In this document: positions 1-11,172 of the stretch, in pieces
How the letters are laid out: the number at the start of each line of letters is the position of its first letter
How positions within the stretch are numbered: the stretch's first letter is position 1
Assembly: GCA_034440635.1 (NCBI GenBank)
Contig: JAOTON010001596.1
Span: 62,001-126,000 of the forward strand
Length of the DNA stretch: 64,000 bases
Source: Lepas anatifera
Taxonomy: Eukaryota; Arthropoda; Thecostraca; Lepadidae
Reading direction: 5' to 3'
Translations under genes and position numbers: made by a program
Notes under the pieces: generated by a model
The model's database searches: none
Told to the model about the DNA's origin: nothing
Seen by the model: the letters and a program-made list of their open reading frames with translations, nothing else

Positions 1-465
1 AACTGACGCCGAAGGGGGTAGTACGGACGCCTCTTTCGCAACCTTATCGACTTTTTCGTTCCCTGAAATTCCAATATGGCTCGGTACCCAAAGAAAGCGC
101 ACATCAGTCCCTCTGGCGGAGATCGCTGTCAGAAGCCTTCTCATAGATGGTATAAGCCAGTTTTGCTGTGGGTGATGAGATTGGAGTGCTGTCAGTGAGC
201 TAGCAGAGTCCGTTATGATAAGATATCGATCCTCTTGAGAACGCTTGATGTGTCCTAAAACCCGGAAAATGGCATATAGTTCTGTGGTAAAAACCGAAAC
301 AGACGCTGGTAGGCTAAAACCCTGACTCAGTCCCTCCCCTAAAAAGGCGCTTCCAGCACCGCCGGTAGACTTCGAGCCGTCGGTGTAGAACCGGGCATGA
401 CCTGCATAGGAGCCGATTTTGCGCAGCGCTAAGGCCAGAAATTCTGAGGGTAGTGTTGCTGCTTT
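1..465 (-). pseudogene. LINE ORF2, RNase H domain (partial)
   Basis: Minus-strand reading from about 465 to 1 gives an RNase H fold signature: FYTDGSKSTGG near 390-358, TELYAI near 280, a TDSASS acidic motif near 215, and LWVPSHIGISGNEKVDK near 110-60. The catalytic acids (D in TDGS, E in TELYA, D in TDSA) are visible. This reading is one frame off the RT block that precedes it; the shift lies in a run of seven A residues (T7 on the plus strand at 463-469), so a single-base slip separates RT from RNase H. The domain would remove template RNA during target-primed reverse transcription. It is truncated by the window edge. Confidence 0.8.
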
Positions 466-3352
466 TTTTATGGCGCATCAGATCGAGATCGCATTGTGCA
501 GGGATGAGTCGCCATGGTTCCGTACGTTCTGGTCGCCTTTCAGCAATTACTTCCAGGTCAACGCCGCTGCCTTCTAACCACAGAGATACACGCAAACAGA
601 GAGCTCGTGAAGATGTCTGTCGCACCATTCTGAGGGGCATAGTCAAATTTTCGTCGAAAATCCACCTGTATGTTGGATGGGACGGATCCTGCCTGATTTT
701 GCTAGCGTATGGTAATGCCAACCGCTTCCTTCTCAGGTCTAGCGGAGGTTCGTTGGCGTCTACTAGAAGGCTTGCCCTGCGGGACGTACGAAAAGCGCCC
801 GTCGCCACTCTAACACAGGCGTGGTGTACAGCGTCCAGAGGCTGCTTAACGCTGCTCAAAGCACCATCATATACTACTGAGCCATAATCTAATACGGACC
901 TGATGAGAGCACGGTACAAACGGAGAAGTGTTAACCTATCGTCACCATAAGATGTGCGAGAAATCACCTTTAGCACATTCATCCGTTTGAAACATTTATC
1001 ACGCAGGAGTGATATGTAGGGGGCGTATGTCAAGCGTTTATCCATCGTCATGCCCAGGAACTTGGCTTCCGGGACCATTGGGACTCTCCTGCCGTATAAA
1101 CGGAGGCTGATGTCAGTGCACGAGCGGCGGCGGCAGAATTGCATACACGCAGTTTTCTCAGTGGAAAATCTAAAACCGTTCTTCAGGCTCCATTCGGATA
1201 ACCGGTCTATGCATATTTGGAGCTGTCGCTGTGCTGAAATCGAGGTGGAGGTGCTTAACCACACCGCTAAGTCATCTACGAACAGAGATTTCTCGACTGT
1301 GGGAGGTAGAATGTCGCAGACGTCATTAATTAGGATACCGAACAGGGTCACGCTTAAAACGCCGCCCTGGACCACACCACTCTCCTGGTAGAAACTATCA
1401 GACAGCGAGTTGCCCACTCTCACTCTGAACTTCCGTCACTTCATAAAATTATCAATAAAGTATCCCATGTGACCCTTGATGCCAGCTTTCCGTGCCTTGT
1501 CTAAAACCGCGTAGCGCCAGGCTGTGTCATAGGCCTTTTCGATGTCAAATAGTAAAGCGAACATGTGTTGCTTTGAGGCGAATGAACGGCGTATTGATGA
1601 ATCTAGCGATGTAAGATGGTCGGTAGTGGACCGCCCTGCGCGAAATCCACATTGAGCATTAGAAAAGAATCCGGTGCTCTCCAGGTACCAAACCAGACGT
1701 GCGTTTACCATGCGTTCTAGGAGTTTACATACACATGAGGTCAAGGCAATCGGTCTGTAGTGAAGGGGGTCGCTACCATCCTTGTCGGCTTTTAAAACTG
1801 GGATGATAGTGGCATCTCTCCAGGCATTGGGAAAATCGTGTGTGATCCAAAGGAAGTTGAAGTAAGACAATAAAGCAGTAGAAGACCGTTCGCTGAGATT
1901 CTTTATCACGTCAATGTGTATACCGGCCGGGCCAGCGGCTGTGCTTCTCGCCCGAGACAGTGCGATGTTAAGTTCTGATATGGTAAAAGGGTCATTGTAT
2001 GATAGTTGTTCATGGGAGCTAAAACTCACTGGGAGACGTTCCCTCGTTTCTTTGTGCCGTAAAAACCTTGGGTCTGAACAGACCAGCCGCCAGCGAGCAG
2101 CCCACGCATTGCCGAAGGCGTTCGCTACCTCTGTGGGGTTGGAAATTGTTCCGCCGGAACCTGTCAGAACCGGCAGGGACATGGCACAGCTACGGCCGGC
2201 CAGACGATGTACTCGCCGCCAAATTGTTGTTAATAGTGTTAGTCGATTTATTGTTGTAATATAAGTTTGCCATGATTTTCGTTTTGCATCTCTAACTGTG
2301 CGTCTGGCTAGTGCTTTTGTACGTCGGTATTCTATTAAATTGTGAGTTGTCGGCTGTCTTGTAAATACTTTAAAACGGCGTCGACGTTTTCTAATGGTGC
2401 GCCTGCACTCCTCCGTCCACCAGGGCACGGGGATGCGCCGTGGGAGCGAGCTAGTCTTCGGTATGAAAGTCTCAGCCGAGTCTAGAATTCGAGCACGCAG
2501 CTCCTCCTCGCATATTGTAGCGGTTTCGGCCTCGTCTGGTGTAAAATCGAGGACACAGTCAGAGGTAAAACCCTGCCAGTCGGCCCGCCGCAAGTTCCAC
2601 TGCGGCGTTCTCCTGCCCGGATGTGGGGTCTCAGACCAAAGCCAGATCGGGTAGTGATCGCTGTTGCACGGATGCGAATGAGTTCGCCACTTAAAGCGAT
2701 CGGCTATTGAGGCTGAACAGAGAGATAGATCAATTGCCGATGCTGTTCCAGAAGGCAATGAGATGTGTGTAGGGTGTCCTGTGTTTAAAGTGCATATGTT
2801 AAAGCGGTGGATTGTTTCCTCCAAGCGCCGGCCTCGCCTATTTGTGCGGGGGCAGCCCCATGTTGTGTTATAAGCGTTGAAGTCACCTATTATTATATAA
2901 TTTGCTGGCAACTGTTGTATTAAATTTGTGAGTTCATCGCCAGGAAAATCCTCACCGGGAGGGAGAAATAGGGATACGATGGCTGCTTTAAATTGTTGTA
3001 GGTCGGCGGTCGCTGCTACTGCCTGTAGGCTTGTTCTCAAGCGGAAGGGATGGGCAGGGACGCTAGAATGGGCTAGCAGCGCTACTCCTCCATGAGCAAT
3101 TGTTGTGGAATGAACGTCGTATCGAAATGTTTTATAGTATATTTGCTGGCAATGATGGTCATGTTTTAGCTTGGTCTCCTGTAAGGCAACTACTACAGGA
3201 GTTTTCTGCTCTAACAATGCTTGGAGTTCCGTGTGATTTGCCCTAAAACCTCTCATGTTCCACTGTAAAATAAACGTCATTAAGTAGAGTACGAGTAGGG
3301 TGTGTAAAAACTTTCCTAGATTGAAACCTCGGTCGTCCATCATGTTTCCCAA
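466..3352 (-). pseudogene. LINE ORF2: AP endonuclease and reverse transcriptase
   Basis: The reading starts at a methionine near 3,352. LQWNMRGFRANHTELQ and VVALQETKL open an APE-type endonuclease (about residues 27-260), continued by IIGDFNAYNTTWG and NSDHYPIW, the usual active-site boxes. The reverse transcriptase follows, with HYRPIALTSCVCKLLERM, AQCGFRAGRSTTDHL, LFDIEKAYDTAW, and then SGVVQGGVLSVTLF and LFVDDLAVWL (an FVDD version of the YxDD catalytic box). An in-frame TGA at 1,436-1,438 interrupts the RT between the thumb-side IDNFMK and RKFRVRVG; the frame continues beyond it to the shift near 463-469. The protein would nick target DNA and copy the element RNA into it. The two lesions make it a pseudogene. 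Confidence 0.85.
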
Positions 3353-3869
3353 CTCCTCCCGTCGAACATCTCTGGTTCTCTCCAGGCAGCGCAGGAGTTC
3401 CAGTTCCTTGCCTCACGTGGGGGGGTTATTAGGGTCCCTTGGGGGCGAGCGTTTAGCAAACACTGGCCTCTCTGCCATGTATGCATCGCCTGTATACCCC
3501 GGCCTCCCGTCATCTTGGGGGGTGGGCCTTCGTATGCGCTGTCTGATGTCTCCCGAGTTCCTTAGGTCTGCTTGAGCTGGCCCTAAATTCTCCATGGATT
3601 GGGCACGCTGAGTTTGGTTGAGTTTGATTTTTTGTTTTCGTGTTTTTACAGTGACTCGAGGAATTGATAGTTCGAGGCCTTTGCTGGAGCGGAAAGAGTG
3701 CTCCGGTCGCTGTTTTTGTGTCAGAGCCGCATGACGAAATCCATGGGCGAAGCGCATTGAGATTTCTCAAGCGGCTCTATTCTGGCCGCTCAGACGGGTC
3801 TCGTCGTGGTCTGTTGTTGTTGTTGTTGTTGTTGGCGTCTGTCAGTCCTGAGAATTGATGTCAGAGCTC
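3353..3869 (-). other. LINE inter-ORF region, possible ORF1 C-terminal remnant
   Basis: Minus-strand frames here are open over 3,757-3,413 (about 114 residues, rich in Arg, Gln and Pro), but I see no domain. This may be the low-complexity end of ORF1, displaced from the rest by the 3,870-5,295 stretch, or untranslated inter-ORF sequence. A (TTG)n microsatellite lies at about 3,812-3,834 on the plus strand. Confidence 0.35.
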
Positions 3870-4914
3870 TGGAATTTTGTAGGATGATAGCCCGTCTGCT
3901 CCAGACACCCAAACTGAAGCCCCGAGTTGAAATCCAAAATAGTTTTTGAGAAATTTTGGCTCAAACTTTTTCTGTTTTATATTTGTCTAATTTTTACTTC
4001 TTAAGCTACGAGCTTGAAATTTATGTCCTTTTCAATGGATAACAAGGGCCAGCTAGGGGAAAAATTGAGCTGATCCGACAATATTTATTGCGCGAAAACG
4101 CGGCATTTCTCACGCGCGCAAAAAACCGCTAAAAGTTGATGGCCGACTTGTGCGCTCGAAATGTCAGAAGACAGGCCTCAGTTAGCTGAAAGGCAGTTAC
4201 CTAGGGGTGGCTAGGCAAATTTTGTAGTGCTTAGGCATAGTTTTGAGTGCAAAAATAAAATTTTGACCTACTTTTACAGTTCTTCCGGAAGACTGAATTT
4301 TGGTTCATTTCATTTCAACGTTAATATCTCACAATCTAATTGACCGATTTGAGTTTTCATTTCAAATAATGAAAGAACATTGCTCCTGCCTGATAATATT
4401 TGGAGATGGAAATTGTGAATGTGAAATTCTTTTGTTTTATAGGCATAAATAGAAATTGAGTAAAAAACTTTTATTTGCATCTTCCTGGTTCCAAGCTCAT
4501 GTCACTCACAAACTCAGAACTGACATGGCTGAATAGGAAAGTTACTTGCGGTCATTTCGCTCACTTATACTACCCACCTATCTCTAATGGCTTTCGAGTA
4601 ATTAGTCAAAAATGTATTATAAGATGCCAAATTTATCGGACCACCTTTGCTTCTCACCATGGTTTCAAGTCCTTAAAATAGATGGAAGTTGAAGAAATTT
4701 GGCATGAAGCTAGCTTAGGATCCTATCTCGACGATACAAGTAATTTCAGCCCAAAAGAATGCTTGGTTCGTCTTCTAGATGCACCTTTATATCGTGCCTT
4801 TTCGGGACAAGCACAGCACCCGGCGCCAGCGGCCCGGCATATTCGGCGGAGTTGTACCAGCCAGTGACCTCCTGACGGGTCACAGGTGTTCAGCTAGTGG
4901 GAGGCTGAGTAGTG
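3870..4914. other. Non-coding interval inside the LINE
   Basis: This AT-rich stretch has no coding signal in either strand and does not resemble the GC-rich LINE sequence on either side. It ends at a tRNA-like sequence. It is probably a separate insertion between ORF1 and ORF2, but I could not find a convincing target duplication. Confidence 0.4.
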
Positions 4915-4987
4915 TGGCACGGTGGTCTAGTGGTTAGAGGCCCTGTCTCTTGATCAGGTAGGTCCGGTTCGAATCCGGGGTGACCAC
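4915..4987 (+). tRNA. tRNA-like sequence (anticodon loop reads CTT), probable pseudogene or SINE head
   Basis: An A box (TGGTCTAGTGG, 4,923-4,933) and a B box (GGTTCGAATCC, 4,966-4,976) are well formed. The T arm pairs as TCCGG/CCGGG around loop TTCGAAT. The anticodon arm is CCTGT-CTCTTGA-TCAGG with one mismatch, which puts CTT (Lys) in the anticodon position. The acceptor stem is imperfect: either six pairs GTGGTC/GACCAC that sit out of register, or TGGCAC/GTGACCA with a bulge. A functional gene would have a clean 7-bp stem, so I favour a tRNA pseudogene or the head of a tRNA-derived SINE over an active tRNA-Lys gene. Confidence 0.5.
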
Positions 4988-5295
4988 GTACTCTTTATTG
5001 GTTATTTCAAAGAAAAGAATGATAAAACTGGCTTGCAGGCTTATGAAGAGATACATTAAGAACGAAATATGGTTTGCTTTCGGCACATTGTCATGCGGCT
5101 CTCCTGCGCCGGTGGGGCGTTGCCCAGGCCGCAGGCCGAGGTTATTTTTATTGTGTCCTCGCTACTTTTGGTATTTGTTGTTGGAGATGTGAGTTTACGT
5201 TTCTTGCTTTGTGTTACAGTACTAGAAGAGACTTCGACTGCCTGTTGTGGGTGGACTCTTCGTCGTATTGGTTTGTCACTGGTCGGAGGGGGGCA

Positions 5296-6747
5296 TCAGG
5301 GCAGACCCACACCCACTTCCTCCGGGGCTTGGCCCTCACCCTCATAGAGGTTTGCCTTTGTGCCTGCGGCCTCCTCAGGGGGAAGCGTAGGAGTGATGTG
5401 ATCCGTCATGGACTGGGCGTTGGGAAAGTGGAGATAGAGTTGGGGAGGCTTCCCGAGCTCTCTTACCGGAGATTTCAGTTTAAGGGGGATCACGGCTGAC
5501 TGTGCTGCCCTAGGAGGCTGACTCGGCACTGAGCGCCCGGAATGCTGTCGGGTCCGTTCCCACTGCAGCGTCTCGGTACTGTGGTGGTGGTGGTGATGAC
5601 GTTTCCGTCACTGCGTCGACTTTTACCCCACAACCCATCTGTTTGATGCTGGAGTCATCTGGTTGACTGGGTAGGAACTTAGCAACCATCGCGAGGAACT
5701 GGCGAAGGGAGAGATTCATGAACTGACCGATGTTCGAATCCACGGTAAGTGCAGGACGGGTCTCAGTGATGGTTTCAGCTGGTGCGACACTGTGCTGGGG
5801 TCCCACCAGGACATCTCGGTAAGGAGAGTGGTCGGTAGAAGGCTTTGCCCGGGATGTTACGGGTGTGGCCGCCGGCACTGGTTTTGGAGGAAGTGGGACT
5901 TTTCTTTTCTGGGTCTCCTTAGCCTCAGTCAGTTTAGGGCACAACCTGCTCCACGCCTCGTGGTCGCCTCCACATCCGGCACACTTGGGTTTCTCTGCCT
6001 CGCACGATCTGGAGCTGTGACCTACCTCTGAGCATCTACCGCATCGTTCCCTACCTCTGCCGCTGCCAGCGATATGACCGAATGACTGGCACCTGTAACA
6101 CCTAACGGGGCTAGGAACAAAGGGACGAACCTTAATGGCCATCCAGCCCACTCGCACCTTCTCAGGTAGTCCCTGAGAACACGAGCATGAACGTGCCGTT
6201 GTCCGTCCCCTGGCTTTCCCCTCTCCGCAGCATACGTTTGGCTTCTGAAACGCCCTGATCTCTTAGGCCTGACAGGATCTCCTCCTCAGAGACATCGCGT
6301 AGGTCTTTGCAGCTGATCATGCCTCTGCAACTGTTTTTGGTAGCATGCGGAGAGACCTTCACCGGTACAGACAGAGACCTGCTGGGTGTCCGGATTTCTA
6401 GGGAGGAGGTTGAGAGCAGCTTCTTAGCATCGGGCTCGCTTCCCATTTCAACCTCGACTCGCCCATTCGGGTGTCTGTAAGTCCGTTTTGGATGGAACTT
6501 TCGCAGGGCTTCATGGATCTGAAATGGAGCTGTTCTGTTCTGAAATGGAGCTAACTGTTCTATCCTCGAAGTCAATGACGAGAGTCAAGGGAGTGGCCTG
6601 CTCTGGTCGAGTTCGTGCGGGGGGTTCAGTTTCCGAGAGTTCCATCGCGGCAGCGACGTCGGTGGGTGGACAAGAGGTGGTCGGTGTCGAGGCGAGGGTC
6701 GGAGTCCGTGCGGTCGGTTCAGTGGGAGTGCGACTTAGACAAGCCAT
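5296..6747 (-). pseudogene. LINE ORF1, zinc-knuckle RNA-binding protein
   Basis: Read on the minus strand, the N-terminal part (6,747-about 6,520) is Thr/Pro-rich and acidic, the middle (about 6,575-6,162) is an unassigned basic domain, and the C-terminal part (6,157-5,510) carries three CCHC-type knuckles: CYRCQSFGHIAGSG, CGRCSEVGHSSRSC and CAGCGGDHEAWSRLC. Triple knuckles are typical of ORF1 in I, R1 and LOA-type LINEs, where the protein packages element RNA. Frames change near 6,520-6,560, beside a short duplication around AGCTCCATTTCAGA, and again near 6,163-6,170, so the copy is broken. A stop at 5,510-5,512 is followed by a further open stretch to 5,296 that may be its tail. Confidence 0.75.
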
Positions 6748-7713
6748 GGTGAGTTGGTTTACCTTCGGCCCCCGGGTTGCCAGCTGTCAATAGCTGGGCC
6801 CGGGGGCTGGTACAGTGCCTACGGGGGCAGGTGCGCCCGTCTCAGAGGGGCGAGAGATGCTCACACAACCCCTCCGATCAGAACGCACCCACCCCCTTGA
6901 CGCCATCAGCCCAGTGGGCCGGCAGGGCCATGAGTCGGGACGAAGCAAAACGCGGCAGCCATCACGCAGCGGAGACTGCGGTCAACTAGGCGCGCGCAAC
7001 AGGCCGGGGTCTCGAAAAACGACGGTTTCCGAAACCCCGGCCCGCGTCGCGCCCGGCAAGAACTATCACAGCCCCCGCCGCGAAGGGCGCCGCGCCGCAT
7101 GCCCGAAACATAATCCCCCTGCCCAGCTGGACCGAGCGACAGTGCCCGTAGACACTGCCGCGTAGCTAGGCCGCCCGCGGCAGCCTACGGACGGCTTACC
7201 CCCGGTTGGATCGAGATATCTGGGCCAAAGGGGGCGTGTTGGAGCCCTCGGGACTGACCCGCCCGAGGGGGACCTCAACCCCCAGGATCCCGTCAACCTC
7301 GTCGCCAGGGCTCGAGATAGGCCTCGAGTGGGCGCCTTACACCCATAAAATGCCGAAGAAGGCAAATAACTGTGGAACCAACAACTAAGGCATAAAAAGG
7401 TGACAGGAACTAAAAATAATCAACAAACAAGAGAACAAAAACAAACAGGAGCTACGTACTGGGAGGTGCAGGACAGAGCTGACCCGATCCAATACGGTTA
7501 CCGACCAGGTAACAATGGGCCCGTAAGGCAGTCATCAGCACCACCACGGACCTCATCACCAGAGCCGCCGACGACAGACGCCGACTCTAACCGGCCGAGG
7601 TCGGGAGAGGCGGCGGCCGCCGGAGGGCTAGACAAGATGAATCCGCGGCGATGCGACGGCGTGCCTCCCAAGGCTGACTGAGGCCCCGGGCGCGTCACAC
7701 CCCGTTGCTCCAA
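6748..7713 (-). other. LINE 5' leader, GC-rich
   Basis: About 1 kb of GC- and CpG-rich sequence lies upstream (on the minus strand) of ORF1. It has no domain. By position it is the 5' untranslated region and internal promoter of the LINE. Composition drops sharply to AT-rich DNA beyond about 7,750. Confidence 0.55.
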
Positions 7714-7747
7714 TCTTTACTTGCCGGACGAATCCGGCAAGTGAAGA
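7714..7747. repeat. Perfectly looped hairpin at the LINE 5' boundary
   Basis: A 14-bp stem (7,714-7,727 against 7,734-7,747, one G/T wobble) closes a 6-nt loop ACGAAT; its core is ACTTGCCGG/CCGGCAAGT. It sits where GC-rich LINE leader changes to AT-rich DNA and may be part of the element's 5' terminus. Confidence 0.6.
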
Positions 7748-9578
7748 TCGGTCCCCTGAGGGAGAACCCAGTTGATACTCCCTGCCTAGTTGCACAGATT
7801 TACAAAGACCCTGTTTCCATGCACAATGCTGATCAATATTGCATGATTGATCTGGATGCATTTACAACATGGATAAAGCTCTAGGTAAAGGAAACCAAAG
7901 TTTCAATCTGATTGTCATCTATCCATATCCAGCCAGGTCTGGCAGCACATGGCAGTGTGGTGTTTCATATTTTCCTTACACTGTAAAGAGAAATGAGAGT
8001 AGTCCGCAAAGAGTAAAGCTTGCTTTGTTATTAAGAAATTATACTAAGCCTTAACAAAAACTATTCTGTACACAACATTCATGAAACAAAACTATTATTA
8101 AACACATGAATGAAACAAGCTTGTACAAAGAATAAAAACTATTTCTTTAAAGAAAAATTGTACATTTGAGTGAAGGGAGCAAAAGGAGATATAAATGGGG
8201 CACTAGAGATGTAGCCAAAAACAGAGATAAAAGACTATTCTATACATCAATGTCAGAGCTCTATCCATATCCATCCAATCTATCCATATCCAAGCCAGTG
8301 CCGTGATAACCAAAGTTGTTGCATCCTGATTCTCAGCTCTATCTGAGTTGGTCCATTGTGCATGGCAACTGGGTCATGCAGCAAATGGAAGTCTATTACA
8401 AATGTAGGGCAAATCATACAAATGGTTTTAAAGGACCACAAAAAGGAACAATAGGGACTGCATAAAACACTATCATTCTGCATGGAGCAAAAACAGGATG
8501 TCAGACTACAAGAAGCATTGCTAAGCCAGACACAGAAATAAGTAAGTGCAGTTTACTCTATTACCTAAGGTGTAGAAACAAATAGTACATAAATAGGTGC
8601 AATTTACTCTATTACCTTCGGTGCTGCTGCAATCCTGTGTTCGAGGTAATAAATATTCCTGCGCCAGATGCGTAACGCTCCATTCAACACAGAATTACTA
8701 TAAAATCACATCAAAAATCCCAAATCTTTGTGACTGAAATAATTTTCCAGTTATTTCTCTATCAGAAGAACTAAGTTTTATTACCTTACTCCCACGGATA
8801 GTGCAAGAGAACACACAAAAATCCCACTCGAGTCACAATTCCCGCCCACTTTTGATGGAGCCGTGCCGTTGACCTGACGTCATCGCAGCCGTTAGAGGTC
8901 GCCAAACGGTTGCCACTTTCCGCCAATGCTGAAGGGCCGGAGCGCACCCCTGGGCTAAACCAGGGGGCGGACATGAGATACTTCTCTAAAATTCTGGGGG
9001 TTTTGAAGGTTCCATTTCTGGTTCTAACAGTTTTTTGGCAGCAAAATTTAACATGTAATTCCAATGGGACTGTTTGCAGGGGTTTGGGGCACGGGCCAGT
9101 GGGAAAATGTAAGTGGTGCTTAAGGGTATATTTTTTATTTTTGGTATGTAAAATTGATCAGGCTATCTTCTGGGTGCAGTTTTTAGTCTCTAAAGTGCTT
9201 TTATAATAAGGAAAATTCACGATGAACTTCATGCTAATTCCTTCAGAATTCTGTTTCAAACGTTTCAATTACCCAATCAAAACGCTGCATTTTACCTTTT
9301 GCTAGTAAAATTAAAGTTGTCTTGAACAAAACCCTTCAAAATACTACCATATCCTCAACGTGCTGCCAAATCAGGCAGTCAGCTGGCTGTCATGTCCGAA
9401 CCGTATCTATAGGAACCGTGGGCTAAACGCTCCAAAGCAATCCTATACCAGATCGGGCTCACTAGAGAAAATTGCGGTTAAATTCAAGAAGTCTCCAAAA
9501 ATACAGCAATAACCTCCATGAAACCTCCAACGACCGCCGCCGTACATCAGCTGATAGCGAAGCCACGCGGGGAAGGCA
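7748..9578. other. Non-coding AT-rich interval
   Basis: I see no coding domain. Two diverged near-copies of GTGCARTTTACTCTATTACC lie at about 8,548 and 8,608. A small palindrome (CCCTGG/CCAGGG) lies near 8,948-8,967. Confidence 0.5.
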
Positions 9579-9586
9579 GCGCTGGA

Positions 9587-9962
9587 CAGTGGCGGATCCA
9601 GGGGGGGGCAAAAAGGCAATTGCCCCCAAACGGAAAAGCTCGGGGCAAAACTATGTTTTTGCCCCCCCAAAGCGATCGACCTCCTTTTTTCCCCGACTCC
9701 TTTTAAGTTTATAGGCAACATTTTGGTGCTTTAACTCTCAACTTCTAACGGAACCAGTTATGTTCAGTGAAAATATCGGGCCTTGGATAAAAAAGGATCT
9801 TGAGCTCATATTTTCCAGCCCGTGATGTTTTTATTTATTTTTTTTGCTTCTTGCTTCAAACACCCGTACCGGGAAGTCATATTTTAGCGCAATTTTGCGT
9901 TGCGCGACGTTTTTTCGACTTTGATTTGCCCCTCCCAAACCGACTGGCTAGATCCGCCACTG
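9587..9962. mobile_element. hAT-like MITE, 376 bp, TSD GCGCTGGA
   Basis: The terminal inverted repeats begin CAGTGGCGGATCCAG and end GATCCGCCACTG. The element is flanked by an exact 8-bp duplication, GCGCTGGA, at 9,579-9,586 and 9,963-9,970. Eight-base duplications with CAGTGGCGG termini are hAT-type. It has no coding capacity and contains a C-run-rich interior. Confidence 0.93.
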
Positions 9963-9970
9963 GCGCTGGA

Positions 9971-10200
9971 GCCGGCCAACCAAATCCTCCACCGAGCCGC
10001 CCCAGACCACGGACCCAGCCCGGAATGAGTGGCAGTGGGTGCCCCCACGCCCCCGGCACGCTCCTGCAGATAATGCCTTAATTGGCGCCTACAGCATTGC
10101 CACTTGTGTCCAGTCCAATGCTCCAATGCCTCAGTGGGAGTCGGAGAAGGAAATTGAGTCGTCTTGGAAGGGTAATAATTAAATATATAACTGGTAGCCA
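9971..10200. other. GC-rich interval, no gene seen
   Basis: This short GC-rich stretch is the continuation of the target of the hAT MITE. No domain is visible in either strand. Confidence 0.4.
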
Positions 10201-10244
10201 CCCTCCCTCAGCAAAATCTCTTCAGACTGAGAGAAACGGCTCCA

Positions 10245-10706
10245 AACACTTCAGAAATGGGATCGTTGGCAAACGACGTGATGACAATTTGGGACCAAGC
10301 TGCGATCCCTGTGAAGCAGAAAGGAAAAGTTTAAAACAAAATAGGCAGATTTAGCAAGGAATATGAGACATTACTGAAAAACAGGAGCCGGAACACGAGC
10401 GTCTTCAAGAAACAAAGGATGCTGTTCCTGAGCCAGCTGGACCGGCTATTCGATGTATCTCTCACTGACGCTGAAACACAGATGCAGATGGACCGATTAA
10501 GGACTGCTGAAGCGAAGAAAGCTGATATAAGCTTTCTGGGAAACATGCCCGGAAAGCGAACAGCAAGATTTGCGTCAGCCCAGGACAAGAGCTTCATTAG
10601 AGTGAAAAAGAACAAGAGGGATACAATGGTGGTCCAGGACCAGTGTAAAGCTACAGCGGTTGCAACGCCTGTGGATTCTAGCACTGACGCGAGCTCGAGG
10701 AAATGA
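10245..10706 (+). pseudogene. Decayed coding fragment, unrecognised family (LFDVS-type)
   Basis: One frame gives ANDVMTIWDQAAIPVKQKGKV and then a stop. A second frame continues with SKEYETLLKNRS, LFLSQLDRLFDVSLTDAE, AEAKKADISFLGNMPGKR and a Lys-rich tail ending at 10,704. The run of a WxxAxIP motif, a charged helical segment, a leucine-rich LFD box and a small-residue FLxNMxGxR box resembles, from memory, a widespread invertebrate family of uncharacterised proteins with an LFDIAHANAL-like box; this link is uncertain. The frameshift near 10,330 indicates a dead copy or a retrocopy. Acidic sequence (about 10,720-10,760, SEADSEDDES in another frame) follows, which would suit the same protein. 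Confidence 0.45.
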
Positions 10707-10899
10707 CTGTGGCAGCGAAGCAGATTCTGAAGATGATGAAAGCGCAGCACAAAGTCAGGACACACAATTAATTCTACCGGAGCGACAGAAGTCTGCACCA
10801 GCTACCCTGCGTTTGCCGATAATTTTTTTAAAGTCTCACTATTTCCAGCATGGTAGACAGACAGGTGACGAAAAACCTACCGTTGTTCTACTCTAAATG

Positions 10900-11172
10900 G
10901 TGACAGCCCAATGTGGGGATTGTGACAAAAAATCGGCATGTTTCCGCCAGACAAATGCAGGAAAAAATCTCCTAAATTTGCACCTATAATTTGAGCTCGC
11001 AATATTTTTCAAAAACTAAGATGGTTTATTCATTGGTAGGTACTCTACAAACGGAAAATGTGCCTCCTTTGGCAGCCTAGACTGTTGACACATTTATGGT
11101 TTGAAATTTGCAGCGGTGGTACACTGAACGCTTGTTAGCCCCTGCCGACTGACTGGGGAAGAGCAGCATCTC
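10900..11172. other. Interval before the AGGTCA element, nothing recognised
   Basis: No coding domain. The sequence directly left of the TTAA at 11,173 is the target into which the following element inserted. Confidence 0.4.

Larger units (their letters stand above)
1..7747 (-). mobile_element. LINE with RNase H (I/R1/LOA-like), 3' end beyond the window
   Basis: This is a minus-strand non-LTR retrotransposon. From 5' to 3' on its own strand it has a GC-rich leader (about 7,747-6,748), a zinc-knuckle ORF1 (6,747-about 5,296), an apurinic endonuclease and reverse transcriptase ORF2 (3,352-466) and an RNase H domain (465-1) that runs out of the window. The order ORF1 with CCHC knuckles, APE endonuclease, RT and RNase H is known for I, R1, LOA and related clades; I cannot choose between them by eye. 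Several breaks show that the copy is dead. About 1 kb of unexplained DNA, including a tRNA-like sequence, lies between the ORF1 and ORF2 blocks. Confidence 0.85.

Noticed and set aside
453..887. Plus-strand open frame opposite LINE ORF2
   Set aside because: Shadow of the minus-strand ORF2, which has recognised RT boxes.
4981..5499. Plus-strand open frames of 70 to 141 codons
   Set aside because: Overlapping frames on LINE leader/ORF1 sequence, no domains and no agreement between frames.
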